NCBI RefSeq assembly: GCF_003264365.1
Contig: NZ_PYAK01000007.1
Span: 124,001 to 188,000 of the forward strand
Direction: 5' to 3'
Length of the DNA stretch: 64,000 bases
Origin: Micromonospora noduli
GTDB taxonomy: Bacteria > Actinomycetota > Actinomycetes > Mycobacteriales > Micromonosporaceae
Shown here: positions 56,367 to 64,000 of the stretch, one piece after another
Layout: every line of letters starts with the position of its first letter
How positions within the stretch are numbered: the first letter of the stretch is position 1
Position numbers and translations under genes: made by a program
The notes under the pieces: generated by a model
Databases searched by the model: none
Told to the model about the DNA's origin: nothing
The model's input: only the letters and a program-made list of their open reading frames with translations

Positions 56367-56519
56367 GAGGCAAAGGGTAGCGCCCGCGTCGGGCTGGTCA
56401 GCGGCAGCGCCGCTCCCGTGGCGCGGCGCGCCCAGGACGGTCGACTGTGATCACCATGACGGGCGTGTCGCAACGCGAAGCGATGCGCCGGACCCGGTAA
56501 TGGAGATACCCTGCCGCAC

Positions 56520-56888
56520 GTGAGGTCACCACGGCGCTGCTCCCGTAACGGCTGCCCCCGGCAAGCGGTCGCCACATTGACCTATGTCTACAACGAGTCG
56601 ACAGCGGTGGTGGGGCCGCTGGCGGCGTTCGCCGAGCCGCACACGTACGACCTGTGCGAGCCGCACGCCCGCAGCCTGACCGCGCCGCGGGGCTGGGACG
56701 TCGTCCGGCACGAGGGCGAGTTCGAGCCGCCGCCGCCCACCACTGACGACCTGGTCGCGCTGGCCGAAGCGGTCCGCGAAGCCGCCCGCCCGGCCCCCCG
56801 CCCCCCGGAGCCGGACCAGAACCGTCCCGAGAACCCCCACCAGACCGGCCGCCGAGGCCACCTCCGAGTAATCCCCCCCAACCACTAA
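56520..56888 (+). CDS. DUF3499 family protein
   Basis: The 122-residue protein begins with RCSRNGCPRQAVATLTYVYNESTAVVGPLA, the DUF3499 signature, whose Cys pair together with YDLCEPHA suggests a small zinc-binding unit. TAPRGWDVVRHEGEF ends the conserved part, and the last 45 residues are Pro/Arg-rich and probably disordered. Function unknown; it is highly conserved in actinobacteria next to whiB. The start is GTG 56520. Confidence 0.85.
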   Translation: MRSPRRCSRNGCPRQAVATLTYVYNESTAVVGPLAAFAEPHTYDLCEPHARSLTAPRGWDVVRHEGEFEPPPPTTDDLVALAEAVREAARPAPRPPEPDQNRPENPHQTGRRGHLRVIPPNH

Positions 56889-56941
56889 CCCCGCACCCGG
56901 CGCCCGGCCCCCGTCCCGCCCTGGCCCGCCCCCTCCCCGGG

Positions 56942-57001
56942 GTTGATCAAGAGGTTTCGGTCATCCGCCAGCGCGTTTTTGACGCAAACCTCTTGATCAA
57001 C
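56942..57001. repeat. Intergenic inverted repeat, 16-bp perfect arms
   Basis: GTTGATCAAGAGGTTT (56942-56957) pairs perfectly with 56986-57001 around a 28-base loop. It lies between the convergent ends of DUF3499 and the aminotransferase gene. It is structurally like the repeats at 607, 40572 and 50053 but of a different arm sequence. Confidence 0.75.
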
Positions 57002-57030
57002 AGCGGTGGGTGGTGGGTGGGTGGGTGGGG

Positions 57031-58377
57031 TTAGAGCTTGGTCCAGGCCTCGGTTAGGACTGTGCGGAGGATCTGCTCGATCTCGTCGAAGTGTTGCTGC
57101 TCGGCGATCAGGGGTGGCGCCAACTGGATGACCGGGTCGCCCCGGTCGTCGGCCCGGCAGTAGAGGCCCGCCTGGAACAGGGCGGTCGAGAGGAAGCCGC
57201 GCAGCAGACGCTCCGACTCGGCCTCGGTGAAGGTCTCCCGGGTGGTCTTGTCCTTGACCAGTTCAATGCCGTAGAAGTAGCCGTCGCCGCGGACGTCGCC
57301 GACGATCGGCAGGTCGTACAGCTTCTCCAGGGTGGCCCGGAAGGCGTCCTCGTTGGCGCGTACGTGCCCGACCAGGTCCTCGCGGGCGAACACCTCCAGG
57401 TTGGCCAGGGCCACCGCGCAGGAGACCGGGTGGCCACCGAAGGTCACTCCGTGGGCGAACATGCCGGTCTCGGTGAGGAACGGCTCCATCAGCCGGTCGC
57501 TGGCGATCATCGCGCCGAGTGGGGCGTAGCCGGAGGTGATGCCCTTGGCAGTGGTGATGATGTCCGGCTGGTACCCGTAGCGCACCGCGCCGAAGTACTC
57601 GCCCAACCGCCCCCACGAGCAGATCACCTCGTCCGAGACGAGCAGCACGTCGTACGCGTCGCAGATCTCCCGTACCCGCTCGAAGTAGCCGGGCGGCGGG
57701 GGGAAGCACCCGCCGGAGTTCTGCACGGGCTCCAGGAAGACCGCGGCGACCGTGTCGGGCCCCTCGCGCTCGATGGCCCGACCGATCTCGTCGGCGGCCC
57801 AGCGGCCGAACGCCTCGGGGTCGTCGCCGTGCTCGGGTGCCCGGTAGAAGTTCGTGTTCGGCACCTTGATCGCGCCCGGCACCAGTGGCTCGAAGTCGCT
57901 CTTGATGCCGGGCAGGCCGGTGATCGACAGGGCGCCCATGGAGGTGCCGTGGTAGGCGATGTACCGGCTGATCACCTTGTACTTGTTGGGCTTTCCGGTG
58001 CGCTTGAAGTACGCGCGGGCCAGCTTCCACGCCGCCTCGACGGCCTCGGAGCCGCCGGTGGTGAAGAAGATCCGGTTGAGGTCGCCGGGGGTGAGCGCGG
58101 CGATCCTCTCGGCCAGCTCGATGGCCTTCGGGTGCGCGTACGACCAGAGCGGAAAGTAGGCAAGCTCGCCGGCCTGCTTGGCGGCGGCCTCGGCCAGCTC
58201 GGTGCGGCCGTGGCCGGCGTTGACCACGAAGAGCCCGGCGAGGCCGTCCAGGTAGCGGCGACCCTGCGCGTCCCACACGTACGCTCCCTCGCCGCGCACG
58301 ATGGTCGGCACCTCACCGGCGGAGTAGCTCGCCATCCGGGTGAAGTGCATCCAGAGGTGGTCGGTGGCGTTGGCCAT
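57031..58377 (-). CDS. Class III PLP-dependent aminotransferase (putrescine/GABA-type)
   Basis: The 448-residue protein has GLAGLFVVNAGHG, FFTTGGSEAVEAAWKLAR (phosphate binding), YHGTSMGALSITG, EPVQNSGG, SDEVICSWGRLG (the Asp that holds the PLP ring) and the Schiff-base Lys in TTAKGITSGYAPLGA. The family includes putrescine-pyruvate and beta-alanine aminotransferases. The neighbouring Lrp regulator and PotDAB-type importer suggest polyamine or a related diamine as substrate; Streptomyces has a similar aminotransferase-AsnC-pot locus. ATG 58377 starts MANATDHLWMHF; longer upstream frames have no family resemblance. Confidence 0.9.
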   Translation of the reverse strand: MANATDHLWMHFTRMASYSAGEVPTIVRGEGAYVWDAQGRRYLDGLAGLFVVNAGHGRTELAEAAAKQAGELAYFPLWSYAHPKAIELAERIAALTPGDLNRIFFTTGGSEAVEAAWKLARAYFKRTGKPNKYKVISRYIAYHGTSMGALSITGLPGIKSDFEPLVPGAIKVPNTNFYRAPEHGDDPEAFGRWAADEIGRAIEREGPDTVAAVFLEPVQNSGGCFPPPPGYFERVREICDAYDVLLVSDEVICSWGRLGEYFGAVRYGYQPDIITTAKGITSGYAPLGAMIASDRLMEPFLTETGMFAHGVTFGGHPVSCAVALANLEVFAREDLVGHVRANEDAFRATLEKLYDLPIVGDVRGDGYFYGIELVKDKTTRETFTEAESERLLRGFLSTALFQAGLYCRADDRGDPVIQLAPPLIAEQQHFDEIEQILRTVLTEAWTKL

Positions 58378-58595
58378 GTCAGCCCCATCGGTCGTCGGGC
58401 CGGTCAAAGGGGTGAGGCCGGCCGCTCTGCCAACGGTTATCGCACAGTCCCAACCTTCGAAGCAAGTGTTATCGGCCGTATCATGGTCGGTTGGCGACGG
58501 ATTTAGCGCAGAGGCGTCACAGATGCAACGGAATCCGCACCACTGTTGGCCGGTTGATCGGCGGTCGGTGGGAGTCGGAGGTGTGCTGGTGACTG

Positions 58596-58748
58596 CCTTT
58601 GGAGCTGAATCGTTTGCGGCATCACGGCTGCCCTGTGGGGCCGCGCCACGAGCCTTCCCGGATCCGCGCCTTGTCGTCGGCCCGGGCAGACCGGCTCGTC
58701 GCCGGATTCTGCTGTGCGCCGAATCGTTTGCGACATCAGCTCCAAAGG
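58596..58748. repeat. Composite repeat: 13-bp inverted ends with an internal 18-bp direct repeat
   Basis: CCTTTGGAGCTGA at 58596-58608 is the reverse complement of 58736-58748. Within it GAATCGTTTGCG(G/A)CATCA occurs twice in direct orientation, at 58607-58624 and 58721-58738 (one mismatch). The structure is like a small non-autonomous mobile element or a nested remnant of two hairpin repeats. Confidence 0.65.
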
Positions 58749-58890
58749 GCCCGCCCGGTGGTAGCGCCTCCATCGGCCGCCGGCTCGATCCACTTCGGTT
58801 CGCTGAAATGGCGGTGTCCGGGCGCGGTGGATACCGCGACTTTGGTGAAGTCGAGTGGATCAAGCGCGGGGGCGGGACGCGCGGGCCGGA

Positions 58891-58968
58891 GACCGGGGAG
58901 GACGGTCCGGGGTCGGGAGGCGCGGGACGGGGACCGGGGAGGGCGGTCCAGGGTCGGGGAGGCGCGGG
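58891..58968. repeat. Tandem duplication, period 41 bases
   Basis: Two units (58891-58927 and 58932-58968) begin GACCGGGGAGG(A/G)CGGTCC and differ at about three positions. Non-coding as far as I can see. Confidence 0.75.
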
Positions 58969-59182
58969 TCTTGGGACGCTGGTGGGGCACTTCGGGGACG
59001 GTCAGGGGGCGTCCTGGTTGCGCGCCAACACGTCCCACCGCAACACGCCGGTAGGTCGCAGACGTGGACACGCAGCGTGGCTATCGTCCGCCGCAACGTG
59101 CATCGAGCGGCGTCGCAGCGCGCCTGCTGGGCGAACGATCCCGGATCGTCCGCCACGGCACGGAGGAGCGGCGGGAGGTCCG

Positions 59183-59953
59183 ATGGCGAACGAGGCGTTG
59201 CGGGTGGCGATGGCCGAGGCGGGGGAGACGGTCGAGTCGTTGGCCGAGAAGGTCGGCGTCGACCCGAAGACGGCGGCGCGGTGGCTCGCTTCGGGGCGCA
59301 TCCCGCATCCGCGTACCCGGGTGGCGGTGGCCGAGGTTCTGCGCCGGGACGCGGCCGATCTCTGGCCGGAGCCGTTCCGCCGTCGTGACCTGCCGTGGTT
59401 CCGGCCGTGGGCCGAACTGGAGCAGGACGCCACGTCACTCCGGTCCTACCAGCCGTTGCTCGTGCCGGGTCTGCTCCAGACCGAGGGGTACGCCCGCGCG
59501 ATCCTGGGCACCGGTGGGCTGGTCGCACCGTCCGAGGTGGACCAGATCGTGGCGGGCCGCCTCGAACGGCAGGCGGTCCTGTGCCGCGATGCTCCGCCGC
59601 AACTCGTGGCGGTGGTCGACGAGGTGGTGTTGCGCCGGCCGGTCGGCGACCGCGCCGTGATGGCCGGCCAGTTGGCCCACCTCGCGAGAGTGGCCGAGTG
59701 GGAGCACGTGCAGGTCAGGGTCATTCCGGCCGAGAGCCCGTGGCACACCGGGCTGGCCGGCCCCTTCGTGCTGGGCCGGCTGCCCGACGGGACCGAATTG
59801 GCGTATCTCGACAACCAGCTCCGCGGCCAGGTCGTGACCGATCCCCTCGACGTCGCTAGCCTGGGACGCAGGTGGGAGAGCGTCACCGGCGAGGCGTTCC
59901 CCCAACGCCGGTCGATCGAGCTGATCAGGGAAGTGGCCACGACATGGACATGA
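59183..59953 (+). CDS. XRE-family regulator with DUF5753 domain
   Basis: The 256-residue protein has an N-terminal helix-turn-helix (ESLAEKVGVDPKTAARWLASG) and a C-terminal DUF5753 domain (YQPLLVPGLLQTEGYARAIL, AGRLERQAVL, VRVIPAESPWHTGLAGPFVL). Such proteins are numerous in Streptomyces and Micromonospora and are usually paired with a DUF397 protein, often controlling development or secondary metabolism. ATG 59183 has GGGAGG just upstream. It overlaps the DUF397 gene by 10 bases, so the two are coupled. Confidence 0.9.
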   Translation: MANEALRVAMAEAGETVESLAEKVGVDPKTAARWLASGRIPHPRTRVAVAEVLRRDAADLWPEPFRRRDLPWFRPWAELEQDATSLRSYQPLLVPGLLQTEGYARAILGTGGLVAPSEVDQIVAGRLERQAVLCRDAPPQLVAVVDEVVLRRPVGDRAVMAGQLAHLARVAEWEHVQVRVIPAESPWHTGLAGPFVLGRLPDGTELAYLDNQLRGQVVTDPLDVASLGRRWESVTGEAFPQRRSIELIREVATTWT

Positions 59954-60162
59954 CCGACGCCCGCTGGCGCACCGCGACCCGCAGCAGCAACAACGGTGGC
60001 GACTGCGTTGAGGTGGCCGACAACCTGCCCGGCCGGGTGCTGGTGCGCGACAGCAAGGACCGCGACGGAGGCACCCTGACCTTCGCGCCGACCGCGTGGG
60101 CGTCGTTCGTTCAAGAGGTCCACACAACTTTCGGAGACCGTCAGGCCGTGCCCCAGGTGTAG
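59944..60162 (+). CDS. DUF397 protein
   Basis: The 72-residue protein has the full DUF397 pattern: WRTATRSSNNGGDCVEVAD, then VLVRDSKDRDGGTLTF and WASFVQEV. These small acidic proteins partner with the XRE/DUF5753 regulator encoded just before and may act as its antagonist. ATG 59944 lies inside the end of that gene. Its own 3' end overlaps the convergent Lrp gene by 22 bases. Confidence 0.92.
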   Translation: MDMTDARWRTATRSSNNGGDCVEVADNLPGRVLVRDSKDRDGGTLTFAPTAWASFVQEVHTTFGDRQAVPQV

Positions 60163-60653
60163 GTCTGCTTGCGCAGCTTGAGATAGACGAACGCCTCGGT
60201 GGAGAGCACCCCGGGCACCGCCCGCAGCCGTTGCAGGATCTCCAGCAGGTGGTCGTCGTTGCGGCAGACCACCTCGGTGAGCAGGTCGAACGACCCAGCA
60301 GTGATCACCACGTAGTCGACCTCATCCAACTCGGCCAGCCGGTCCGCGACCGCTTCCAGGTCGCCGTCGGTACGTAGGCCGATCATTGCCTGCCGGTTGA
60401 AGCCGAGCTGAAGCGGATCGGTCACCGCCACGATCTGCATCACGCCGGAGTCGAGCAGCCGCTGCACCCGCTGCCGGACCGCCGCCTCGGACAGCCCCAC
60501 CGCCTTGCCGATCGTCGCGTACGGGCGGCGGCCGTCCTCCTGGAGCTGCTCGATGATCTGCTTGGCCACGTCATCCAGCAGAGCGTGATTGGCACCGTCA
60601 CGGACAGCGACGCGTCGACCGCCATTGCTGTTCTCGTGCTGCCGGTTTGTCAT
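60141..60653 (-). CDS. Lrp/AsnC-family transcriptional regulator
   Basis: The 170-residue protein has an N-terminal helix-turn-helix (IIEQLQEDGRRPYATIGKAVGLSEAAVRQRVQRLLDSG) and a C-terminal ligand-sensing RAM domain (VDYVVITAGSFDLLTEVVCRNDDHLLEILQRL). It is divergent from the importer genes across a 214-bp gap and next to the class III aminotransferase, so it probably regulates polyamine or amino-acid uptake and breakdown. The basic, Asn-rich extension before residue 20 is not part of the fold; GTG or ATG codons further in are possible starts. Confidence 0.9.
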   Translation of the reverse strand: MTNRQHENSNGGRRVAVRDGANHALLDDVAKQIIEQLQEDGRRPYATIGKAVGLSEAAVRQRVQRLLDSGVMQIVAVTDPLQLGFNRQAMIGLRTDGDLEAVADRLAELDEVDYVVITAGSFDLLTEVVCRNDDHLLEILQRLRAVPGVLSTEAFVYLKLRKQTYTWGTA

Positions 60654-60867
60654 TGCCCGCTCCCCATGTCCCGAATCGTGATGTCGCGCGTGTATCCCCG
60701 CGTAGTCTGGCGTATTTCGTCGTGCATCGCTATTCCCGCAACGGAATCCCTTGTAAGGGAGGTCACCTCATGTCAGGATCAGTCGTCCATGGCACTTGAC
60801 CCTCCCGACATTCCCGCCGGCGTGCCTCCCCGTCCCGCCCGCCGACGATGACCCCCTAGGAGTCGTC

Positions 60868-62052
60868 ATGCGTACTCCCCTCCGGCCCCTCTCCCGGCGT
60901 GGACTGCTCACCGGCACTCTCGGTTCGGCCGCCCTGCTCACCATGGGTGGCAGCCTCGCGGGCTGCGGCACCAAGGGCGCGCAGCAGACCGAAGCCGGCT
61001 GCGTCAGCGAGGACCTCTCCGGCACCGAGAAGAAACTTGCCTTCGCCAACTGGCCGCAGTACATGGACGTCGACGACACTGACGAGTCCAAGCGGCCGAG
61101 CCTCGACGAGTTCATCACGAAGACCGGCATTCAGGTGACCTACACCGAGGACATCAACGACAACAACGAATTCTTCGGCAAGGTGCAAAACCAGCTCGCC
61201 GCCTGCCAGAGCACCGACCGGGACATCATCGTGCTGACCGACTGGATGGCGGCCCGGATGATCCGGCTCGGCTGGATCCAGAAGCTGGACCCGGCGAAGA
61301 TCCCAAACGTGCAGGCCAACCTGCTTCCATCGTTGCTCAACCGCCCCTTCGACGCCGAGAACCGGATCTCCATTCCGTGGCAGTCCGGCCTCGCTGGCCT
61401 TGCCTACAACGGCAACGTCACAAAGGAACTGCGGACGGTCGACGAACTGCTCACCCGCCCCGACCTCAAGGGCAAGGTGACAGCGCTCAGCGAGATGCGC
61501 GACACCATGGGCCTGCTGCTCGGGTCGAACGGGCACGACCCGGCGAACTTCACCGCCGCCCAGTTCGACGACGCCCTGAACAAGCTCAAGAAGGCCGTCG
61601 ACTCCGGGCAGATCCGCAAGTTCACCGGTAACGACTACGCGCCCGACCTGGCCAAGGGCGACATCGCCGCGTGCATCGGCTGGTCCGGCGACGTCATCCA
61701 ACTGTCCGGTGAGGACGAGAAGGTGCGGTTCGTCGCGCCGGACTCGGGCGTGATGCTCTACAGCGACAACATGATGGTCCCCAACAAGGCCACCCACAAA
61801 GGCAACGCCGAAGCGCTGATCAACTACTACTACGAGCCGGCGGTCGCGGCGAAGCTGGCCGCTTACGTCAACTACATCTGCCCGGTCAAGGGCGCTCAGG
61901 CCGAGATGGAGAAGATCGACCCCGAGTTGGCAGCCAACCCGCTGATCTTCCCCGACGACGCGCTGCTGTCGAAGTCCAAGGTGTTCATGGCCCTGGACGA
62001 GAAGCAGGAGAAGGAGTACGAGGGCAAGTTCCAACAGGTCATCGGGGCGTGA
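60868..62052 (+). CDS. Polyamine-type ABC transporter substrate-binding lipoprotein
   Basis: The 394-residue PotD-like protein captures spermidine, putrescine or a related amine outside the membrane. The N-terminus has SRRGLLTG, a twin-arginine-type motif, a hydrophobic stretch and the lipobox LAGC, predicting a lipid-anchored protein. FANWPQYMDVDD matches the start of PotD-like domains. DYNDNNEFF-like residues (DINDNNEFFGKV), DIIVLTDWMAARM and WSGDVIQL are family features, and acidic and Trp residues that bind amines are visible. ATG 60868 has AGGAG upstream. Its TGA overlaps the GTG of the ATPase gene. Confidence 0.92.
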   Translation: MRTPLRPLSRRGLLTGTLGSAALLTMGGSLAGCGTKGAQQTEAGCVSEDLSGTEKKLAFANWPQYMDVDDTDESKRPSLDEFITKTGIQVTYTEDINDNNEFFGKVQNQLAACQSTDRDIIVLTDWMAARMIRLGWIQKLDPAKIPNVQANLLPSLLNRPFDAENRISIPWQSGLAGLAYNGNVTKELRTVDELLTRPDLKGKVTALSEMRDTMGLLLGSNGHDPANFTAAQFDDALNKLKKAVDSGQIRKFTGNDYAPDLAKGDIAACIGWSGDVIQLSGEDEKVRFVAPDSGVMLYSDNMMVPNKATHKGNAEALINYYYEPAVAAKLAAYVNYICPVKGAQAEMEKIDPELAANPLIFPDDALLSKSKVFMALDEKQEKEYEGKFQQVIGA

Positions 62053-63209
62053 CGAGGATGGCGCGTGAGACACCCGCCGGCGACCTGCGCCTGGCCGACC
62101 TCACCAAACGGTTCGGCGTCTTCACAGCGGTCGACGACCTGAGCCTGACCGTCGAGCAGGGCTCGTTCTTCGCGCTGCTCGGCGCTTCCGGCTGCGGCAA
62201 GACCACCACGTTGCGGATGATCGCCGGCCTGGAGGAGCCGACCAGCGGCCAGGTGCTGCTCGGTGACCGGGACATCGCCCGGCTGCGGCCGTACAAGCGG
62301 CCGGTCAACACCGTCTTCCAGAGCTACGCGCTCTTCCCGCACCTCAACATTTTCGAGAACGTCGCCTTCGGGCTGCGCCGACGCGGCATCCGCTCGGTCG
62401 ACGACGAGGTCACCAGGATGCTGTCGCTGGTGCAACTCGACGGGTACGGCAACCGCCGCCCCGCCCAGCTCTCCGGCGGTCAGCAGCAGCGGGTCGCGCT
62501 GGCCCGCGCCCTGATCAACCGGCCGCAGGTGCTGCTGCTCGACGAACCGCTGGGCGCACTCGACCTCAAGCTGCGCCGACAGATGCAGATCGAGCTGAAG
62601 CGCATCCAGACCGAGGTCGGCATCACCTTCGTGCACGTCACCCACGACCAGGAGGAGGCCATGACCATGGCCGACACCGTCGCGGTGATGAACGCCGGCC
62701 GGATCGAGCAGTTGGGTGCCCCGGCCGACATCTACGAGTTTCCCGCCACAGCCTTCGTGGCGAACTTCCTCGGCCAGTCCAACCTGCTCGCCGGCGAGGC
62801 TACCGGCGCCAGTGGCGGCGACGTCGCGGTGACGGCGCACGGCACGCGCTTCTCGGTGCCCGCCGGCCGGTCACGGGCCGACCACGGCCCGGTCCACCTG
62901 GGGGTACGCCCCGAGAAGCTGATTCTGGTCGGCTCCGCCGACCAGGTGCCCGCTGGGCATCAGCACGTCACCGGAGTGGTCACCGACGCCTCCTACGTGG
63001 GAGTCAGCACGCAGTACCTGCTGCGCACCGGCTGGGGCACCGAGTTGTCGGTCTTCGCCGCCAACAGCGGGACGTCGACGCCCGTCGCGGTCGGCGGCGA
63101 AGCCGTGGCGTACTGGGACCCGCGGCACGCGTTCCTGCTGCCCCGCGACGCCGCCGACAGCGACCGGACGTCGCCGGTGCTGGACGAGCCGGTGGGTGCG
63201 TCGTCGTGA
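62049..63209 (+). CDS. Polyamine-type ABC transporter ATPase (PotA-like)
   Basis: The 386-residue protein drives the importer. It has Walker A GASGCGKTT, the Q-loop VFQSYALFPHL, signature LSGGQQQRVALARAL, Walker B VLLLDEPLGALD and switch His in THDQEEAMTMAD. The C-terminal part (from about 240) is a TOBE-type domain (GVRPEKLILV). GTG 62049 overlaps the preceding stop, and its own TGA overlaps the permease start, so the three genes are translationally coupled. Confidence 0.94.
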   Translation: MTRMARETPAGDLRLADLTKRFGVFTAVDDLSLTVEQGSFFALLGASGCGKTTTLRMIAGLEEPTSGQVLLGDRDIARLRPYKRPVNTVFQSYALFPHLNIFENVAFGLRRRGIRSVDDEVTRMLSLVQLDGYGNRRPAQLSGGQQQRVALARALINRPQVLLLDEPLGALDLKLRRQMQIELKRIQTEVGITFVHVTHDQEEAMTMADTVAVMNAGRIEQLGAPADIYEFPATAFVANFLGQSNLLAGEATGASGGDVAVTAHGTRFSVPAGRSRADHGPVHLGVRPEKLILVGSADQVPAGHQHVTGVVTDASYVGVSTQYLLRTGWGTELSVFAANSGTSTPVAVGGEAVAYWDPRHAFLLPRDAADSDRTSPVLDEPVGASS

Positions 63210-64000
63210 CCCTGCTGGCCCCCACCAGGGCGGGGCACCCGCCACCCGCGCCACCGGCAGCCCGGTCCGGGCGGCGCCGACTCCTGCCGTACCTCCTGCT
63301 GTTGCCCGGTGCGGCCTGGCTGCTCATCTTCTTCGGTGTGCCGCTGGTGCAGTTGGCGGCGGCCAGCCTGTACGACCCCAGTGGCTCGCTCTCCACCGGG
63401 TACGCGATGACCTGGGCGGTCAGCAACTACCCGGACGTGCTGCAGGCGTACTGGCCGCAGTTCCTGCGCTCGTTCGGCTACGCCGGGCTGGCCCTGGTGC
63501 TGGCGTTGCTGCTGGGCTACCCACTCGCGTACGCCATCGCGCAGAAGGCCGGCCGCTGGAAGAACCTGCTGCTGGTGTGCGTCGTCGCGCCGATGTTCAC
63601 CAGCTTCCTGGTCCGCACGCTGGCCTGGAAGACGATCCTGTCGGACAACGGCGCGCTCGTCGGTCTGCTGCGCGACGTGCACCTGCTCGCCCCGGACGGT
63701 CGGCTGCTGGCCACCCCGTTCGCTGTGGTGCTCGGCCTGACGTACAACTTCCTGCCGTTCCTGGTGCTCCCGCTGTACGCGAGCCTGGAGCGGCTGGACC
63801 CCCGCTTGCTGGAGGCGGCCACCGACCTGTACGCGAGCCCGGTGCAGGCGTTCCGTCGGGTGACGCTGCCGCTGTCCATGCCCGGTCTGGTCGCCGGCAC
63901 GCTGCTGTTCTTCATCCCGGCCAGCGGCGACTACATCAACGCCGAACTGCTCGGCACCCCGAACGAATACATGATCGGCAACGTCATCGACTCGGCGTTC
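63206..64000 (+). CDS. Polyamine-type ABC transporter permease (PotB-like), cut by the window edge
   Basis: 265 codons are visible; the gene runs off the right edge. GTG 63206 overlaps the ATPase stop. A short Pro-rich lead is followed by membrane segments (LLPYLLLLPGAAWLLIFFGVPLVQL; FGYAGLALVLALLLGYPLAYAI; LLLVCVVAPMFTSFLVRTL; PFAVVLGLTYNFLPFLVLPLYASL). The cytoplasmic EAA loop that contacts the ATPase is present as LEAATDLYASPVQAFRRVTLPLSMPG. A second permease (PotC) is expected beyond the edge. Confidence 0.93.
   Translation, partial: MTLLAPTRAGHPPPAPPAARSGRRRLLPYLLLLPGAAWLLIFFGVPLVQLAAASLYDPSGSLSTGYAMTWAVSNYPDVLQAYWPQFLRSFGYAGLALVLALLLGYPLAYAIAQKAGRWKNLLLVCVVAPMFTSFLVRTLAWKTILSDNGALVGLLRDVHLLAPDGRLLATPFAVVLGLTYNFLPFLVLPLYASLERLDPRLLEAATDLYASPVQAFRRVTLPLSMPGLVAGTLLFFIPASGDYINAELLGTPNEYMIGNVIDSAF

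Larger units (their letters stand above)
58378..59182. other. Gene-free repeat-bearing region
   Basis: About 800 bases with no gene I can support. It contains an inverted/direct repeat composite (58596-58748) and a 41-base tandem duplication (58891-58968), listed separately. The part just before 58500 probably holds the promoter of the aminotransferase gene. Confidence 0.6.

Noticed and set aside
58560..59180. In-frame extension of the XRE regulator or aminotransferase into the repeat region
   Set aside because: The extended translations are low-complexity Gly/Arg-rich and contain the tandem duplication; the chosen internal starts have ribosome sites and match family N-termini.
1..64000. tRNA, rRNA and CRISPR features
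   Set aside because: I saw no cloverleaf-forming segment with conserved tRNA arms, no rRNA sequence and no repeat-spacer array in the window.

Overview
The window comes from a high-GC actinomycete, most likely Micromonospora or a close relative in the Micromonosporaceae. The grounds are very GC-rich coding sequence with many GTG starts, coenzyme F420 genes (fbiA, fbiB, fbiC), a WhiB regulator, an XRE/DUF5753-DUF397 pair, and conserved actinobacterial gene order (purK-purE beside an acyl-CoA dehydrogenase; whiB beside a zincin family gene and DUF3499).

Layout. (1) 1-8643 is housekeeping: the end of purK, purE, a 1631-residue zinc-ribbon membrane protein of the SCO7613 type, UDP-glucose 6-dehydrogenase and a FadE25-like acyl-CoA dehydrogenase. 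(2) 8644-9947 is a 1.3-kb non-coding leader with three dyad elements. (3) 9948-37172 is a single-strand, translationally coupled NRPS/PKS operon: mbtH; NRPS1 (C-A-T-C-A-T-T-E); a SyrP-like Fe(II)/2-oxoglutarate hydroxylase; a DUF6817 protein; a fused two-NBD ABC exporter; NRPS2 (truncated C-A-T-C-A-T); a PKS-NRPS (KS-AT-degenerate KR-carrier-Cy-A-T); and a type II thioesterase. It ends in a strong hairpin. (4) 37210-46763 holds a small membrane protein, acyl-CoA thioesterase, acetoacetyl-CoA synthetase, TIGR03089 protein, glycosyltransferase, mannose-1-phosphate guanylyltransferase, Nudix hydrolase, an unknown protein and a winged-helix regulator. (5) 46801-52823 is the F420 locus: fbiB-fbiA on the minus strand, a Pro/Gln-rich membrane protein and fbiC. 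(6) 52986-56888 has a small exported protein, a DUF4331 protein, whiB, a zincin-like protein and DUF3499. (7) 57031-64000 is a polyamine/GABA-type locus: class III aminotransferase, Lrp/AsnC regulator and potDAB-type ABC importer (cut by the window edge), interrupted by an XRE/DUF397 pair.

How the operon probably works. Specificity residues read by eye give a clear asparagine code for the first adenylation domain of NRPS1 and an exact cysteine code for the PKS-NRPS, whose cyclization domain should turn Cys into a thiazoline after one malonyl extension left as a beta-ketone. The second adenylation domain of NRPS1 lacks the amino-acid-anchoring Asp235 and so probably takes an unusual substrate. 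NRPS2 has a Val-like code and one code I cannot assign. Two module orders are possible (NRPS1-2-3, or NRPS2-3-1); the truncated C domain starting NRPS2 and the missing terminal thioesterase favour the second. The product would be a thiazoline-containing, Asn-containing hybrid peptide-polyketide with a hydroxylated residue, exported by the ABC protein. I do not recognise it as a known natural product.
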